Source: Pannonibacter carbonis
Lineage (GTDB): Bacteria > Pseudomonadota > Alphaproteobacteria > Rhizobiales > Stappiaceae
Length of the DNA stretch: 64,000 nucleotides
Direction of reading: 5' to 3'
NCBI RefSeq assembly: GCF_003012935.1
Contig: NZ_PUDR01000002.1
Location: forward strand, 372,001-436,000
Under the pieces are notes generated by a model, which searched no databases, was not told the origin of the DNA, and saw only the letters and a program-made list of their open reading frames with translations. Positions 1 to 6,623 of the stretch are shown here, piece after piece (position 1 is the stretch's first letter; each line of letters starts with the position of its first letter). A program made the position numbers and the translations under genes.

Positions 1-1
1 G

Positions 2-1060
2 GTGAAATACGGCATTCTCAACCTGATCGGTACCAACCTGTTCCTGATCGCCACCGGTCTGCTCTATGGCCAGCTCGGTACGCTGAACATGGCCGACATC
101 ACCATGAAGGTGCAGGAAAGCGGTGTCAGTGGCCCGTTAATGACCATTGCAGTGCTGTATTTCCTTGCTTTTACAATGAAGGCGGCGGCGTTCCCGGTGA
201 ATTTCTGGCTGCCCTCGTCCTATCACACCCCGCGCATCGTCGTGGCGGCCGTGTTCGCCGGACTGCTGACGAAGGTGGGCATCTATGCGCTGCTGCGCAT
301 CCTCGTCATGCTGATGCCGGCGGCGCGGGCCGAACTGGCGGACGTGATCGCCTGGGTCGCCGCGCTGACGATGCTGACCGGTGTGATTGGCGCGCTGGCG
401 CAGTCGGATGTACGCCGATTGCTCGGGTATCTGGTCATTTCCGGCATCGGCTCGATGTTGGCCGGGATTGCGATGGGCTCGGTGCTGGCCCTGTCCGGCA
501 CGGTGTTCTACGCCGTCCACTCCATCCTGGTGATGACGGCCCTGTACATGGCCGCCGGTCTGATGGCAGCAATGGCCGGAAGCTATGACCTGCGTCGGCT
601 GGGCGGGCTCTATGGCGCCAGTCCGGTCCTTGCCGGGGTGTTCCTGGTGCTGGCGCTGGCTGTTGCGGGCCTGCCGCCGTTCTCCGGTTTCTGGCCGAAG
701 GTGATGCTGGTCGACGCTGCCCTGACGCTTGGCTGGAACTGGCTGGCCGCGTCTATCCTCGTGACCGGCTTCCTGACCTCGCTGGCTGTTGGCCGGGTCT
801 GGATCTATGCCTTCTGGCGTGGTGGTCCGGAGGGCACCGTCGATGGCGGATCGGTAAGTCTGCCGGGTGGTGGAGTTCTGCTGGCCGGGGCCGGCGGGCA
901 GTCGACGGCTGCGGTCTGGGTGCCGATCGGCATACTGACGGCGCTGATCGTGCTGTTCGGTCTGCAGCCGGAGTGGATGATGGAAGTGTCCTCGCGCGGT
1001 GCCTCAGGTCTGATTGATCCGGTCGGGTACCTGAGGTCGGTGTTCGGAGGCGGCGCATGA
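2..1060 (+). CDS. mrpD: Mrp Na+/H+ antiporter subunit D, C-terminal part (partial at window start)
   Basis: Only the last 352 residues are present; MrpD proteins are usually about 500 residues, so the 5' part lies outside the window and the GTG at position 2 is not the true start. The product is a polytopic membrane protein of the proton-translocating NuoM/NuoN-like family, with many hydrophobic helices and a conserved channel-type segment (FWLPSSYHTP, then HSILVMTALYMAAG). MrpD works in the inner membrane with MrpA, B, C, E, F and G to exchange cytoplasmic Na+ for external H+, giving sodium and alkali tolerance. Its stop overlaps the mrpE start by 4 bp, and the gene order D-E-F-G confirms the assignment over NuoN. 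Confidence 0.93.
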   Translation: MKYGILNLIGTNLFLIATGLLYGQLGTLNMADITMKVQESGVSGPLMTIAVLYFLAFTMKAAAFPVNFWLPSSYHTPRIVVAAVFAGLLTKVGIYALLRILVMLMPAARAELADVIAWVAALTMLTGVIGALAQSDVRRLLGYLVISGIGSMLAGIAMGSVLALSGTVFYAVHSILVMTALYMAAGLMAAMAGSYDLRRLGGLYGASPVLAGVFLVLALAVAGLPPFSGFWPKVMLVDAALTLGWNWLAASILVTGFLTSLAVGRVWIYAFWRGGPEGTVDGGSVSLPGGGVLLAGAGGQSTAAVWVPIGILTALIVLFGLQPEWMMEVSSRGASGLIDPVGYLRSVFGGGA

Positions 1061-1533
1061 CCGGTCTGTTCCTCGTCAATATCCTGCTGGCGCTGTCCTG
1101 GGCAGCGGTCACTGGGTCCTTCTCGGTGGTAAACCTTGCCTTCGGCTTCGTTCTTGGAACGGGTGTCCTGTTCATGATCCGCGAGCAGGTTGGCGGATCG
1201 AGCTACTTCAAGCGGACAGGACGGGTCGTCGGCCTGATCCTGTTGTTCTTGAAGGAACTAGCCCTTTCGGCCTGGCGTGTTGCCCTGCTAGTCAGCCGGC
1301 CAAAGCTGGACGTCAGCCCGGGCATCATCGCCTTTCCGCTGACTGTAGAGCGAGACTTCGAGATTGCCCTGTTGGCCAATCTCATCACCCTCACACCGGG
1401 AACCTTGTCGGTTGACGTCTCCGAAGACCGCAAGGTTCTCTATGTGCACTGTATTGACCTGCCGGATCCCGAAGCCACCATTGCCGACATTCGCGATGGC
1501 TTCGAGCGCAAGATCATGGAGGCATTCCGTTGA
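1057..1533 (+). CDS. mrpE: Mrp Na+/H+ antiporter subunit E
   Basis: This 158-residue protein has the MrpE/MnhE layout: two closely spaced N-terminal membrane helices, a third hydrophobic stretch around residues 60-80, and a soluble C-terminal half with the family signature [13 protein letters not shown] near residues 108-120. MrpE is a structural subunit of the multi-subunit Na+/H+ antiporter in the inner membrane. The ATG sits inside the ATGA overlap with mrpD, and the end overlaps mrpF by 4 bp, so the subunits are probably translationally coupled. Length and composition are normal for the family. Confidence 0.93.
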   Translation: MTGLFLVNILLALSWAAVTGSFSVVNLAFGFVLGTGVLFMIREQVGGSSYFKRTGRVVGLILLFLKELALSAWRVALLVSRPKLDVSPGIIAFPLTVERDFEIALLANLITLTPGTLSVDVSEDRKVLYVHCIDLPDPEATIADIRDGFERKIMEAFR

Positions 1534-1886
1534 GCCCCTTCGAGACTTTTGCGTCCGGTTTCCTGGACGTGGCGATTCAGATCTCGCTTGCCCTGTTGTG
1601 TCTGGCTTTCCTGCTGACCGTGGTGCGCACCGTCGTAGGACCGACGCTGCCGGACCGGGTCCTTGCGCTCGACATGCTGGTGGGCACGGTGATCGGTTTT
1701 ATCGCCGTAATCGGTGTTGCGACCGACTTCTATCTCTACATTGATATCGCCATCACCCTTGGTCTTGTCGGCTTCCTGGCGACGGTCGCCCTTGCGCGGT
1801 TCATCCAGAACCGCGGTGCGGCCGGCGACCAGACGATTGCCGAGGAAGTAAAGGCCGCAGTCGCGCGCAACAGGAGAGTGAAATGA
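1530..1886 (+). CDS. mrpF: Mrp Na+/H+ antiporter subunit F
   Basis: The protein has 118 residues and three predicted membrane helices (about residues 15-35, 48-70 and 75-95). It carries the MrpF family core [16 protein letters not shown] around residues 36-51. The reading frame opens with TTG at 1530, overlapping the mrpE stop as TTGA, which fits the overlapping starts in the rest of the operon. MrpF is a small integral membrane subunit of the Mrp antiporter and is also linked to solute efflux in some homologues. It lies between mrpE and mrpG as in other group 2 Mrp operons. Confidence 0.92.
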   Translation: MSPFETFASGFLDVAIQISLALLCLAFLLTVVRTVVGPTLPDRVLALDMLVGTVIGFIAVIGVATDFYLYIDIAITLGLVGFLATVALARFIQNRGAAGDQTIAEEVKAAVARNRRVK

Positions 1887-2239
1887 CCGCGCTTGTTGAT
1901 ATCCTCGTCGGCCTGACCCTGATTATCGGCGCTCTCTTCGCGCTGCTGGCGGCGGTCGGCGTGCTCAGACTGCCAGATGTCTATTCGCGTATGCATGCTG
2001 CCTCAAAGGCAGGTACTGTCGGTTCAGGCCTACTGCTGATTGCACTGGCAATTGATGCGGGCCAGCTCGACGTGACCACCCGCGCGATCGCCGGGGTTCT
2101 GTTCTTCCTGTTGACTGCGCCGATCTCTGCGCATCTGCTGGCAAAAGCTGCTTTCGCTGCCGGCTATCCAACCTGCGCCAGTTCGCGCCAGGACTGGGTG
2201 AGGGAACTGCAGGGCAAGGGCAGCAAGCGCAAGGGCTGA
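1883..2239 (+). CDS. mrpG: Mrp Na+/H+ antiporter subunit G
   Basis: This 118-residue membrane protein starts with three hydrophobic helices and carries the MrpG/MnhG signature [20 protein letters not shown] at about residues 26-45. MrpG is the last small subunit of the Mrp Na+/H+ antiporter in the inner membrane. The ATG overlaps the mrpF stop by 4 bp (ATGA). It is the final gene of the operon: a strong intrinsic terminator follows 57 bp after the stop and the next gene, mucR, has its own long leader. Confidence 0.93.
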   Translation: MTALVDILVGLTLIIGALFALLAAVGVLRLPDVYSRMHAASKAGTVGSGLLLIALAIDAGQLDVTTRAIAGVLFFLLTAPISAHLLAKAAFAAGYPTCASSRQDWVRELQGKGSKRKG

Positions 2240-2295
2240 TCGCCGACCGGACTTCAGGCCTGGCCGCTTGGCGGCCTACAGAGACAGAAATCGCC

Positions 2296-2325
2296 ATCCG
2301 GGGAGCGCTGCGCCCCGGATTTTTT
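2296..2325 (+). terminator. Intrinsic terminator of the mrp operon
   Basis: An 8-bp GC-rich stem (ATCCGGGG pairing with CCCCGGAT) with a 9-nt loop is followed at once by a run of T. It lies 57 bp after the mrpG stop and matches a classical rho-independent terminator. Confidence 0.85.
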
Positions 2326-2452
2326 GACGCCCTGTCAGACATGGACCTGCCGTATCGGTGTCGAAGGCAAGGGCTGAAGCGACAGGTTGCGCCTCTTTCA
2401 CCCGCAAAGACCGCCTGTCTTTCCTGATCCGGGCTTGCATTCGAAGTCCGGA

Positions 2453-2613
2453 TGGGCAATGAGGCAATTGATTACGTCTGGTCTATGTTTGAGTCGCCTG
2501 TGCTGATGGTCCTTTGATTGCGCTTATGGGCAATTTACTCAATTGCATCTCCACAAATTCGACAAAATTAGAACAGACAGACAGTGATGGCAGGCAATTC
2601 GCGATAACGAATT
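2453..2613. promoter_or_regulatory. AT-rich mucR upstream region with phased GGCAATT repeats and palindromes
   Basis: The 572-bp gap between mrpG and mucR is clearly more AT-rich than the coding DNA around it and holds no convincing gene. GGCAATT occurs three times in the same orientation, at 2463, 2529 and 2593, spaced 66 and 64 bp. The second copy is part of the palindrome GCAATT-N5-AATTGC (2530-2546) and the third overlaps AATTCG-N6-CGAATT (2596-2613). MucR/Ros proteins are known to bind AT-rich DNA containing T-A steps and to repress their own genes, so these are candidate autoregulatory sites. That role is inference. Confidence 0.4.
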
Positions 2614-2811
2614 ACTTTTTCGATGTTGTTCAGGGCTTGTCGACTGCGAAGCGCGCCTGTATAACCGCAAGAACGTTGTCCAAGCAGTAGAATCAAATTT
2701 TAGCAGTCGAGCGCTGCAAGCAAGACTTCAGGATCTTACCAGAGGTAAGCGAAGTCAGAAGCTTCGATCCGACTTGCGAAATCGCCACAAGATATATGGA
2801 ACGGGTGAGAC

Positions 2812-3228
2812 ATGACTGACAATCCGGTAGACGCCAACCTGATCGACCTGACCGCAGAGATCGTTTCTGCATACGTGAGCAACAACACGGTGGCTGCCAC
2901 GGATCTGCCGGCTTTGATCACCGACATCTACAGCGCCCTGCAGCGTACGTCGGGCACCCAGTCCGAGCCGGAGCCGGAGCCGCTGAAGCCGGCTGTTCCG
3001 GTCAAGAAGTCTGTCATGCCGGATTACATCATCTGCCTGGAAGACGGGAAGAAGTTCAAGTCGCTGAAGCGTCACCTGCGCACGCATTACGACATGACCC
3101 CGGAAGAGTACCGCGAGAAGTGGGACCTGCCGACCGACTACCCGATGGTTGCCCCGAACTATGCCGCCGCCCGCTCGGAACTGGCGAAGAAGATGGGCCT
3201 CGGCCAGCAGCGCAAGCGCGTCAAGTAA
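2812..3228 (+). CDS. mucR: MucR/Ros family zinc-finger transcriptional regulator
   Basis: The 138-residue protein has the two-part MucR layout: an N-terminal oligomerisation region (residues 1-45, [14 protein letters not shown]) and a C-terminal prokaryotic zinc finger. The zinc ligands can be read as Cys75, Asp78, His88 and His92 within [19 protein letters not shown]. The conserved tail [13 protein letters not shown] and [20 protein letters not shown] follows. MucR is a DNA-binding, nucleoid-associated-like regulator that in rhizobia and Brucella controls exopolysaccharide, motility, cell cycle and virulence genes. A near-perfect intrinsic terminator ends the transcript. The gene stands alone with a long upstream region, typical of an autoregulated regulator. 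Confidence 0.95.
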   Translation: MTDNPVDANLIDLTAEIVSAYVSNNTVAATDLPALITDIYSALQRTSGTQSEPEPEPLKPAVPVKKSVMPDYIICLEDGKKFKSLKRHLRTHYDMTPEEYREKWDLPTDYPMVAPNYAAARSELAKKMGLGQQRKRVK

Positions 3229-3296
3229 GGCTTGTCGCCGGCGCGGACTGCCGGCGCGGCTTTTCAGACCGAATGCATCCGTGTCAGCACGGATCA

Positions 3297-3328
3297 GGAC
3301 CGCCCCCGAAAACGGGGCGGTCCTTTTT
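3297..3328 (+). terminator. Intrinsic terminator of mucR
   Basis: A 10-bp perfect stem (GGACCGCCCC with GGGGCGGTCC) and a 7-nt A-rich loop precede five T residues. It lies 68 bp after the mucR stop. A weaker GCCGGC repeat pair lies just upstream at about 3238-3256. Confidence 0.9.
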
Positions 3329-3784
3329 GTTTGCGGTTTCGGAAACGGCGGTCGGAGCGGGCTGGACTTGTCGCGAGTTGCATTGGCCAGCGGGGTCAAT
3401 CGCGCTTGCAGGGCGAGCCCGGGCCGGACCTGGAGGTTTTGATGCCTGTTGCCATTTCGCGCCGGCCCGACACTGAAACGCTGGCATCAGGGCAGTTTCC
3501 AGGGCCAGGAGCCGGGGCAGGCTTGCGGTCCAGTGACCGCTGCCATGACGCGCCCGCTCCTGCCGCAATAATTGCAAAAGTCGCCAGACTGCCGCTCGTG
3601 GCAGCGCAGCCCCTGGCTGCCAGTCCGAAGGCAGGAGGGCCTCCCGTCCCAGCAGGCGGACAAGGCGATGCCTCGGCAACACCATTCCAGCGGCTTTGAT
3701 CAACCTTGCTCTGCGATATTGCATCCTGTTGTTCCCACAGCTTCCACCCGGCGCGATCGGTTCAGTGTGCCTGAGGTTTGACCT
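3329..3784. other. Intergenic stretch with no convincing gene
   Basis: About 450 bp separate the mucR terminator from the regulatory boxes of the next gene. Open frames exist on both strands, the longest on the minus strand (3284-3724, 146 codons). They lack a good ribosome-binding site, have mixed third-position bases, run across the mucR terminator hairpin and show no recognisable domain. I see no RNA gene. Confidence 0.5.
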
Positions 3785-3847
3785 GGGGGGATAACTTGGC
3801 AGTACACGCCCATTTCGCCTTCAGATTGATAGGAAACTTATCCCCCA
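3785..3847. promoter_or_regulatory. Inverted pair of DnaA-box-like sites upstream of the DnaA-domain gene
   Basis: TGGGGGATAA (3785-3794) and its exact reverse complement TTATCCCCCA (3838-3847) face each other with centres 53 bp apart, about five helical turns. The first nine bases, TTATCCCCC, differ from the DnaA box TTATCCACA at two positions. The downstream gene encodes a DnaA domain IV protein, so self-recognition is plausible but untested. Confidence 0.45.
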
Positions 3848-3868
3848 CCTCAAATTGCTCTCTTAGAA

Positions 3869-3888
3869 TGTAGGAAAATAAGCCTACA
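3869..3888. promoter_or_regulatory. Palindrome TGTAGG-N8-CCTACA before the DnaA-domain gene
   Basis: Perfect 6-bp arms with an AT-rich 8-bp centre lie 28 bp upstream of the ATG at 3916. The geometry fits an operator for a dimeric regulator or part of the promoter/5' UTR. No regulator can be named. Confidence 0.3.
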
Positions 3889-3915
3889 AATCGAAAGCAG
3901 AAGAGGGGAGATCTG

Positions 3916-4359
3916 ATGGAGCAGTATGTTTACAGTGAAATTCTCGAAGTATTCGGACAAGGCAGGTGTCGGGTATCAAGAATCAGGGCGAATGAAAAAA
4001 TCTCAAGGAGCATCAGATCTGCTGAAATTCTGGTGACTGAGTTCTACGGGGTTCCGCAGGAAGACTTGATGCAGGAAACGAGGGGGCGGAAAAACGTTGC
4101 CTGTGCGCGCCAGGTCATGATGTACATGGCGCATATCACGTTCGGGCTGACGCTTGGCGAGGTCGGGCGGCTCTACAACCGCGATCGCTCCACGGTCGGA
4201 TACGCCTGCCGCAAGATGGAGGATCTCAGGGACAACCCGTGTCACGACCGGATGCTGGAGCAATTCGAGCGCGCCATCCGCGACATGGCGGTGCAGGACA
4301 GAATTGCGGTTGATGGTTCCGAATGTCGCGTTTCCCTGTGCGGGGAGAGTGTCCGATGA
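3916..4359 (+). CDS. Stand-alone DnaA domain IV (Bac_DnaA_C) DNA-binding protein
   Basis: The 147-residue protein lacks the AAA+ ATPase domain of DnaA. Its middle part (about residues 35-100) matches the C-terminal DNA-binding domain: a long basic helix (KNVACARQVMMYMAHITFG), LTLGEVGRLYNRD, and the DnaA signature region RDRSTVGYACRKMEDL. In DnaA this region reads RDHTTVLHACRK, so the usual H-T-T is R-S-T here. The family occurs widely in Rhizobiales as a helix-turn-helix protein of unknown role. A purine-rich AGAGGGGAGA motif precedes the ATG. The end overlaps the DUF6456 gene (ATGA), so the two are probably co-translated. Inverted DnaA-box-like sites lie upstream. Binding DnaA-type boxes is inferred. 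Confidence 0.85.
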   Translation: MEQYVYSEILEVFGQGRCRVSRIRANEKISRSIRSAEILVTEFYGVPQEDLMQETRGRKNVACARQVMMYMAHITFGLTLGEVGRLYNRDRSTVGYACRKMEDLRDNPCHDRMLEQFERAIRDMAVQDRIAVDGSECRVSLCGESVR

Positions 4360-5129
4360 ACTCCCGAGCTCTGCTGCGCCGGCTGGCCCGGGCCGCGATG
4401 ATGCGGACAGACATCGAAGGCATTTGCGGCAAGGGGGACGGGGATGGGCGCAAGTTGTTGATGGAACTACTTGTGGCCGGACTGGTGCGCGAGGAGGCCG
4501 GAACCATTCACCTCAGCGATGCGGGGCGGATGCATCTGCGCCGCATGCTGTCGGGCGGTGATGATTGCTTTCGCGGACAACATCAGGAGCGGGCATCCCA
4601 ACCAGTGGCGCCAGAGGGGAAACCGGTGGGCCATGAGAATGCCCGCCATGTGCTGGTTGATCTTGGCGAAAGCCCATTGGCATGGCTCGCCAGCCGGCGT
4701 GACGCTAAGGGACGGGCCCTGTTGAACCGGGGACAGGTCGAGGCAGGCGAGCGGCTGCGGCAGGATTTTACATTCGCCGGCATGATGCCACGGCTGGCCG
4801 GTGGCTGGAGAACCGAGCGGATCAGCGGCGGTGCCGGAGCCAATGCGGGTATCGATCTCAATGATCACGTTCTGGCTGCGCGGCGGCGCGTCGAGACGGC
4901 GTTGGACGCGGTCGGACCTGGGCTGTCTCCTATACTTGTCGACGTCTGCTGCCTGCTGAAAGGGCTGGAGACGGTCGAGCGGGAGCGCGGCTGGCCGGCC
5001 CGGTCGGCGAAGGTGGTTCTGGGACTTGCCCTGAACGGCCTCGACGAGCACTACCGGCTTGGCCGTGTCCGGGTCAGGTCGCCAGAGCCGTCGCCGCATC
5101 GGAGCGGATCCGCTCGACCATCGACTTGA
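4356..5129 (+). CDS. DUF6456 domain-containing protein
   Basis: A 257-residue cytoplasmic protein of unknown function. The start at 4356 is chosen because GGGGAGAG lies 6 bp upstream and the ATG overlaps the previous stop as ATGA; an in-frame ATG at 4323 lacks this. The N-terminal 65 residues look like a winged-helix module (LMELLVAGLVREEAGTIHL, SDAGRMHLRRML). The C-terminal domain (about residues 85-245) carries the DUF6456 features: ESPLAWLASRRD, a helix with GERLRQDFTFAG, then LVDVCCLLKGLETVERERGW. Constant pairing with the DnaA domain IV protein suggests a shared regulatory role, but no function is known. Its last 56 bp overlap sufE on the other strand. Confidence 0.75.
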   Translation: MNSRALLRRLARAAMMRTDIEGICGKGDGDGRKLLMELLVAGLVREEAGTIHLSDAGRMHLRRMLSGGDDCFRGQHQERASQPVAPEGKPVGHENARHVLVDLGESPLAWLASRRDAKGRALLNRGQVEAGERLRQDFTFAGMMPRLAGGWRTERISGGAGANAGIDLNDHVLAARRRVETALDAVGPGLSPILVDVCCLLKGLETVERERGWPARSAKVVLGLALNGLDEHYRLGRVRVRSPEPSPHRSGSARPST

Positions 5130-5502
5130 GGCCGTTCGACCGCTGCGGGGTCAGATGGTCCTGCAGGCCAATCCGGGCAAAAAGGGCGTCGACATCCGTT
5201 GCCAGGATTTCCTTTGCCGTCTTTCCGGAAAAGATCGCCAGCACGATGGCAACGAGGCCCTGGACGATAAGGGCGTCGCTGTCGCCCTGGTAGGTCAGCA
5301 CCGGCTCGCCGGCTGCATTGCGGGTCACGTCGGTCACCAGCCAGACCTGTGACACACAACCGCGCACCTTGTAGGCGTCTGTCCGGCACTCGGCAGGGAA
5401 GGGAGGCAAGGCGCGGCCAAGGTCGATGACGTATTTGTAGCGATCTTCCCAGTCATCGAGGAATTCGAAGCCATCGAGAATGTCGGCAAGGGAAGTGGTC
5501 AT
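5074..5502 (-). CDS. sufE: SufE family protein (Fe-S cluster assembly sulfur acceptor)
   Basis: From the ATG at 5502 the product has 142 residues, the normal SufE length; upstream in-frame starts would add a non-conserved extension. The family core is visible: FEFLDDWEDRYKYVIDLGR at residues 12-30 and KVRGCVSQVWL at 45-55, with Cys49 as the persulfide-accepting cysteine. SufE takes sulfur from the cysteine desulfurase SufS and passes it to the SufBCD scaffold in the cytoplasm. No suf genes are adjacent; stand-alone sufE is common in Alphaproteobacteria. The 3' end overlaps the convergent DUF6456 gene by 56 bp. Confidence 0.92.
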   Translation of the reverse strand: MTTSLADILDGFEFLDDWEDRYKYVIDLGRALPPFPAECRTDAYKVRGCVSQVWLVTDVTRNAAGEPVLTYQGDSDALIVQGLVAIVLAIFSGKTAKEILATDVDALFARIGLQDHLTPQRSNGLKSMVERIRSDAATALAT

Positions 5503-5616
5503 GGAAAAGGCGCCCGGACGGAACTGAAGGTCAGGGAGATATAGCCGCATGACCCGCAAGTGCAAGCTGCGGAAAGGCCTGGGAACGGTTACGCAAGGAG
5601 CCGGCACGCGGCCGAC

Positions 5617-5664
5617 AAAAAAAGACGCCGCAAGTGGAAAGGGCAGCTGCCCACTTGCGGCGTC
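5617..5664 (-). terminator. Intrinsic terminator on the minus strand after the DUF5330 gene
   Basis: Read on the minus strand, a 13-14 bp stem (GACGCCGCAAGTG paired with its complement) with a short loop is followed by seven T. It lies about 130 bp past the DUF5330 stop and upstream of sufE, so it separates those two minus-strand genes. Confidence 0.85.
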
Positions 5665-5794
5665 GCGGAAAGAACCGCGGAGTGTTTTCCGTCTCCCGAA
5701 CCGGTCGCCAAGAAGGCGGGGCCGATCCGGTCATGCGGGGCGCAAACCACCGCGTACGAGGAGCGCGAACGCAGTCGCACGCGGTCAGCAGTGG

Positions 5795-6298
5795 TCAGAC
5801 ACGAGAGCCTGACCGGGGATTGGGCCGTGGCACCGGCCCAAAGGAGACCTCCGGTGTGGAGGATGCGGGGGCGGGAGCAACACTTGCAGCTCCCGGAACT
5901 GTTTCAGGCGCAGGCAAATGCCAGGCCGGAACGGGATCGGCGGCGAACATCGGACCGTTGCCGCCGACCGAACCGGTGAAGACGGGCGTCCCGGCGCTCA
6001 CGCTAGTCTGCGGAGCTGCCAGGTCCGTACCTTCGACCGACTTGTCGAGAAACTCATAGACGATACGTGCGCCATCGCGCGCCTGGGCCCCGATGGCGAC
6101 CAACGCCTGGCCACCTGTGTCACAGGTCTGCGGATTGCGGGTGCAGAAACCGGTGAGGTCGGACACCGTCGCCTGGGCCGCCAGGACGGCGGACAAAGGA
6201 TCGACGTCGATCCCGGTGGTGGTCTTCTGGCCGGTGCCGAAGGGGATCAGCACGAGGACCAGAGTGAGCCAGAAGGCTGTCCTGATCAGAAAAAACAT
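5795..6298 (-). CDS. DUF5330 domain-containing protein
   Basis: A 167-residue protein with one N-terminal membrane helix or uncleaved signal (FLIRTAFWLTLVLVLIPFG, residues 2-20). It then has the short DUF5330 core: DPLSAVLAAQATVSDLTGFC with CTRNPQTCDTGGQAL, including a Cys-x5-Cys pair at about residues 52-58. The C-terminal third is Pro/Ala/Ser-rich and looks disordered. It is probably periplasmic and anchored by the N-terminal helix, with the cysteines possibly forming a disulfide. The family is restricted to Alphaproteobacteria and its function is unknown. It is transcribed away from the histidine kinase gene and ends at a strong terminator. Confidence 0.8.
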   Translation of the reverse strand: MFFLIRTAFWLTLVLVLIPFGTGQKTTTGIDVDPLSAVLAAQATVSDLTGFCTRNPQTCDTGGQALVAIGAQARDGARIVYEFLDKSVEGTDLAAPQTSVSAGTPVFTGSVGGNGPMFAADPVPAWHLPAPETVPGAASVAPAPASSTPEVSFGPVPRPNPRSGSRV

Positions 6299-6623
6299 GA
6301 CGCTACCCTGTGTAGTTCCTGAGATCCGCCGTGCTCCATGCCAGGGCCAGCGGTTTTCTTATGCCGTCACATTAGCAGCGACGTCCAAAGGGCAGGTTCA
6401 GATCCCCCACGCGTTTTTCATCAAATTCGCAGATGACTTGATGAAAATGCAGGACAAAATTGATTCAAATTTGAGCAAGTCCGATGCAAGTCGCTGGGCG
6501 TGAACCGCTTTTTCGGGAAAGAGATTTGCACGACATGGACCGGCTTTCAGCGTTCCTTAAGCGGTCTGCGCAAAACTGTCTCTGGAACAGAATCCGGCTT
6601 CCGTCGGATCCTAGCCAGTCAGA
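6299..6623. other. Divergent intergenic region between the DUF5330 and histidine kinase genes
   Basis: These 325 bp must hold promoters for both divergent genes. The centre is AT-rich (about 6410-6480, containing several ATGA/TTGA steps around CATCAAATTC and GATGACTTGATG). I cannot identify clear -35/-10 hexamers or a known operator. Confidence 0.4.

Noticed and set aside
3238-3256. GCCGGC repeat pair after mucR considered as the terminator
   Set aside because: The stem is short and the T run is displaced; the hairpin at 3297-3328 is far better.
3284-3724. 146-codon minus-strand frame between mucR and the DnaA-domain gene
   Set aside because: It runs over the mucR terminator, has no ribosome-binding site or family and shows weak codon bias. 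A real gene cannot be fully excluded.
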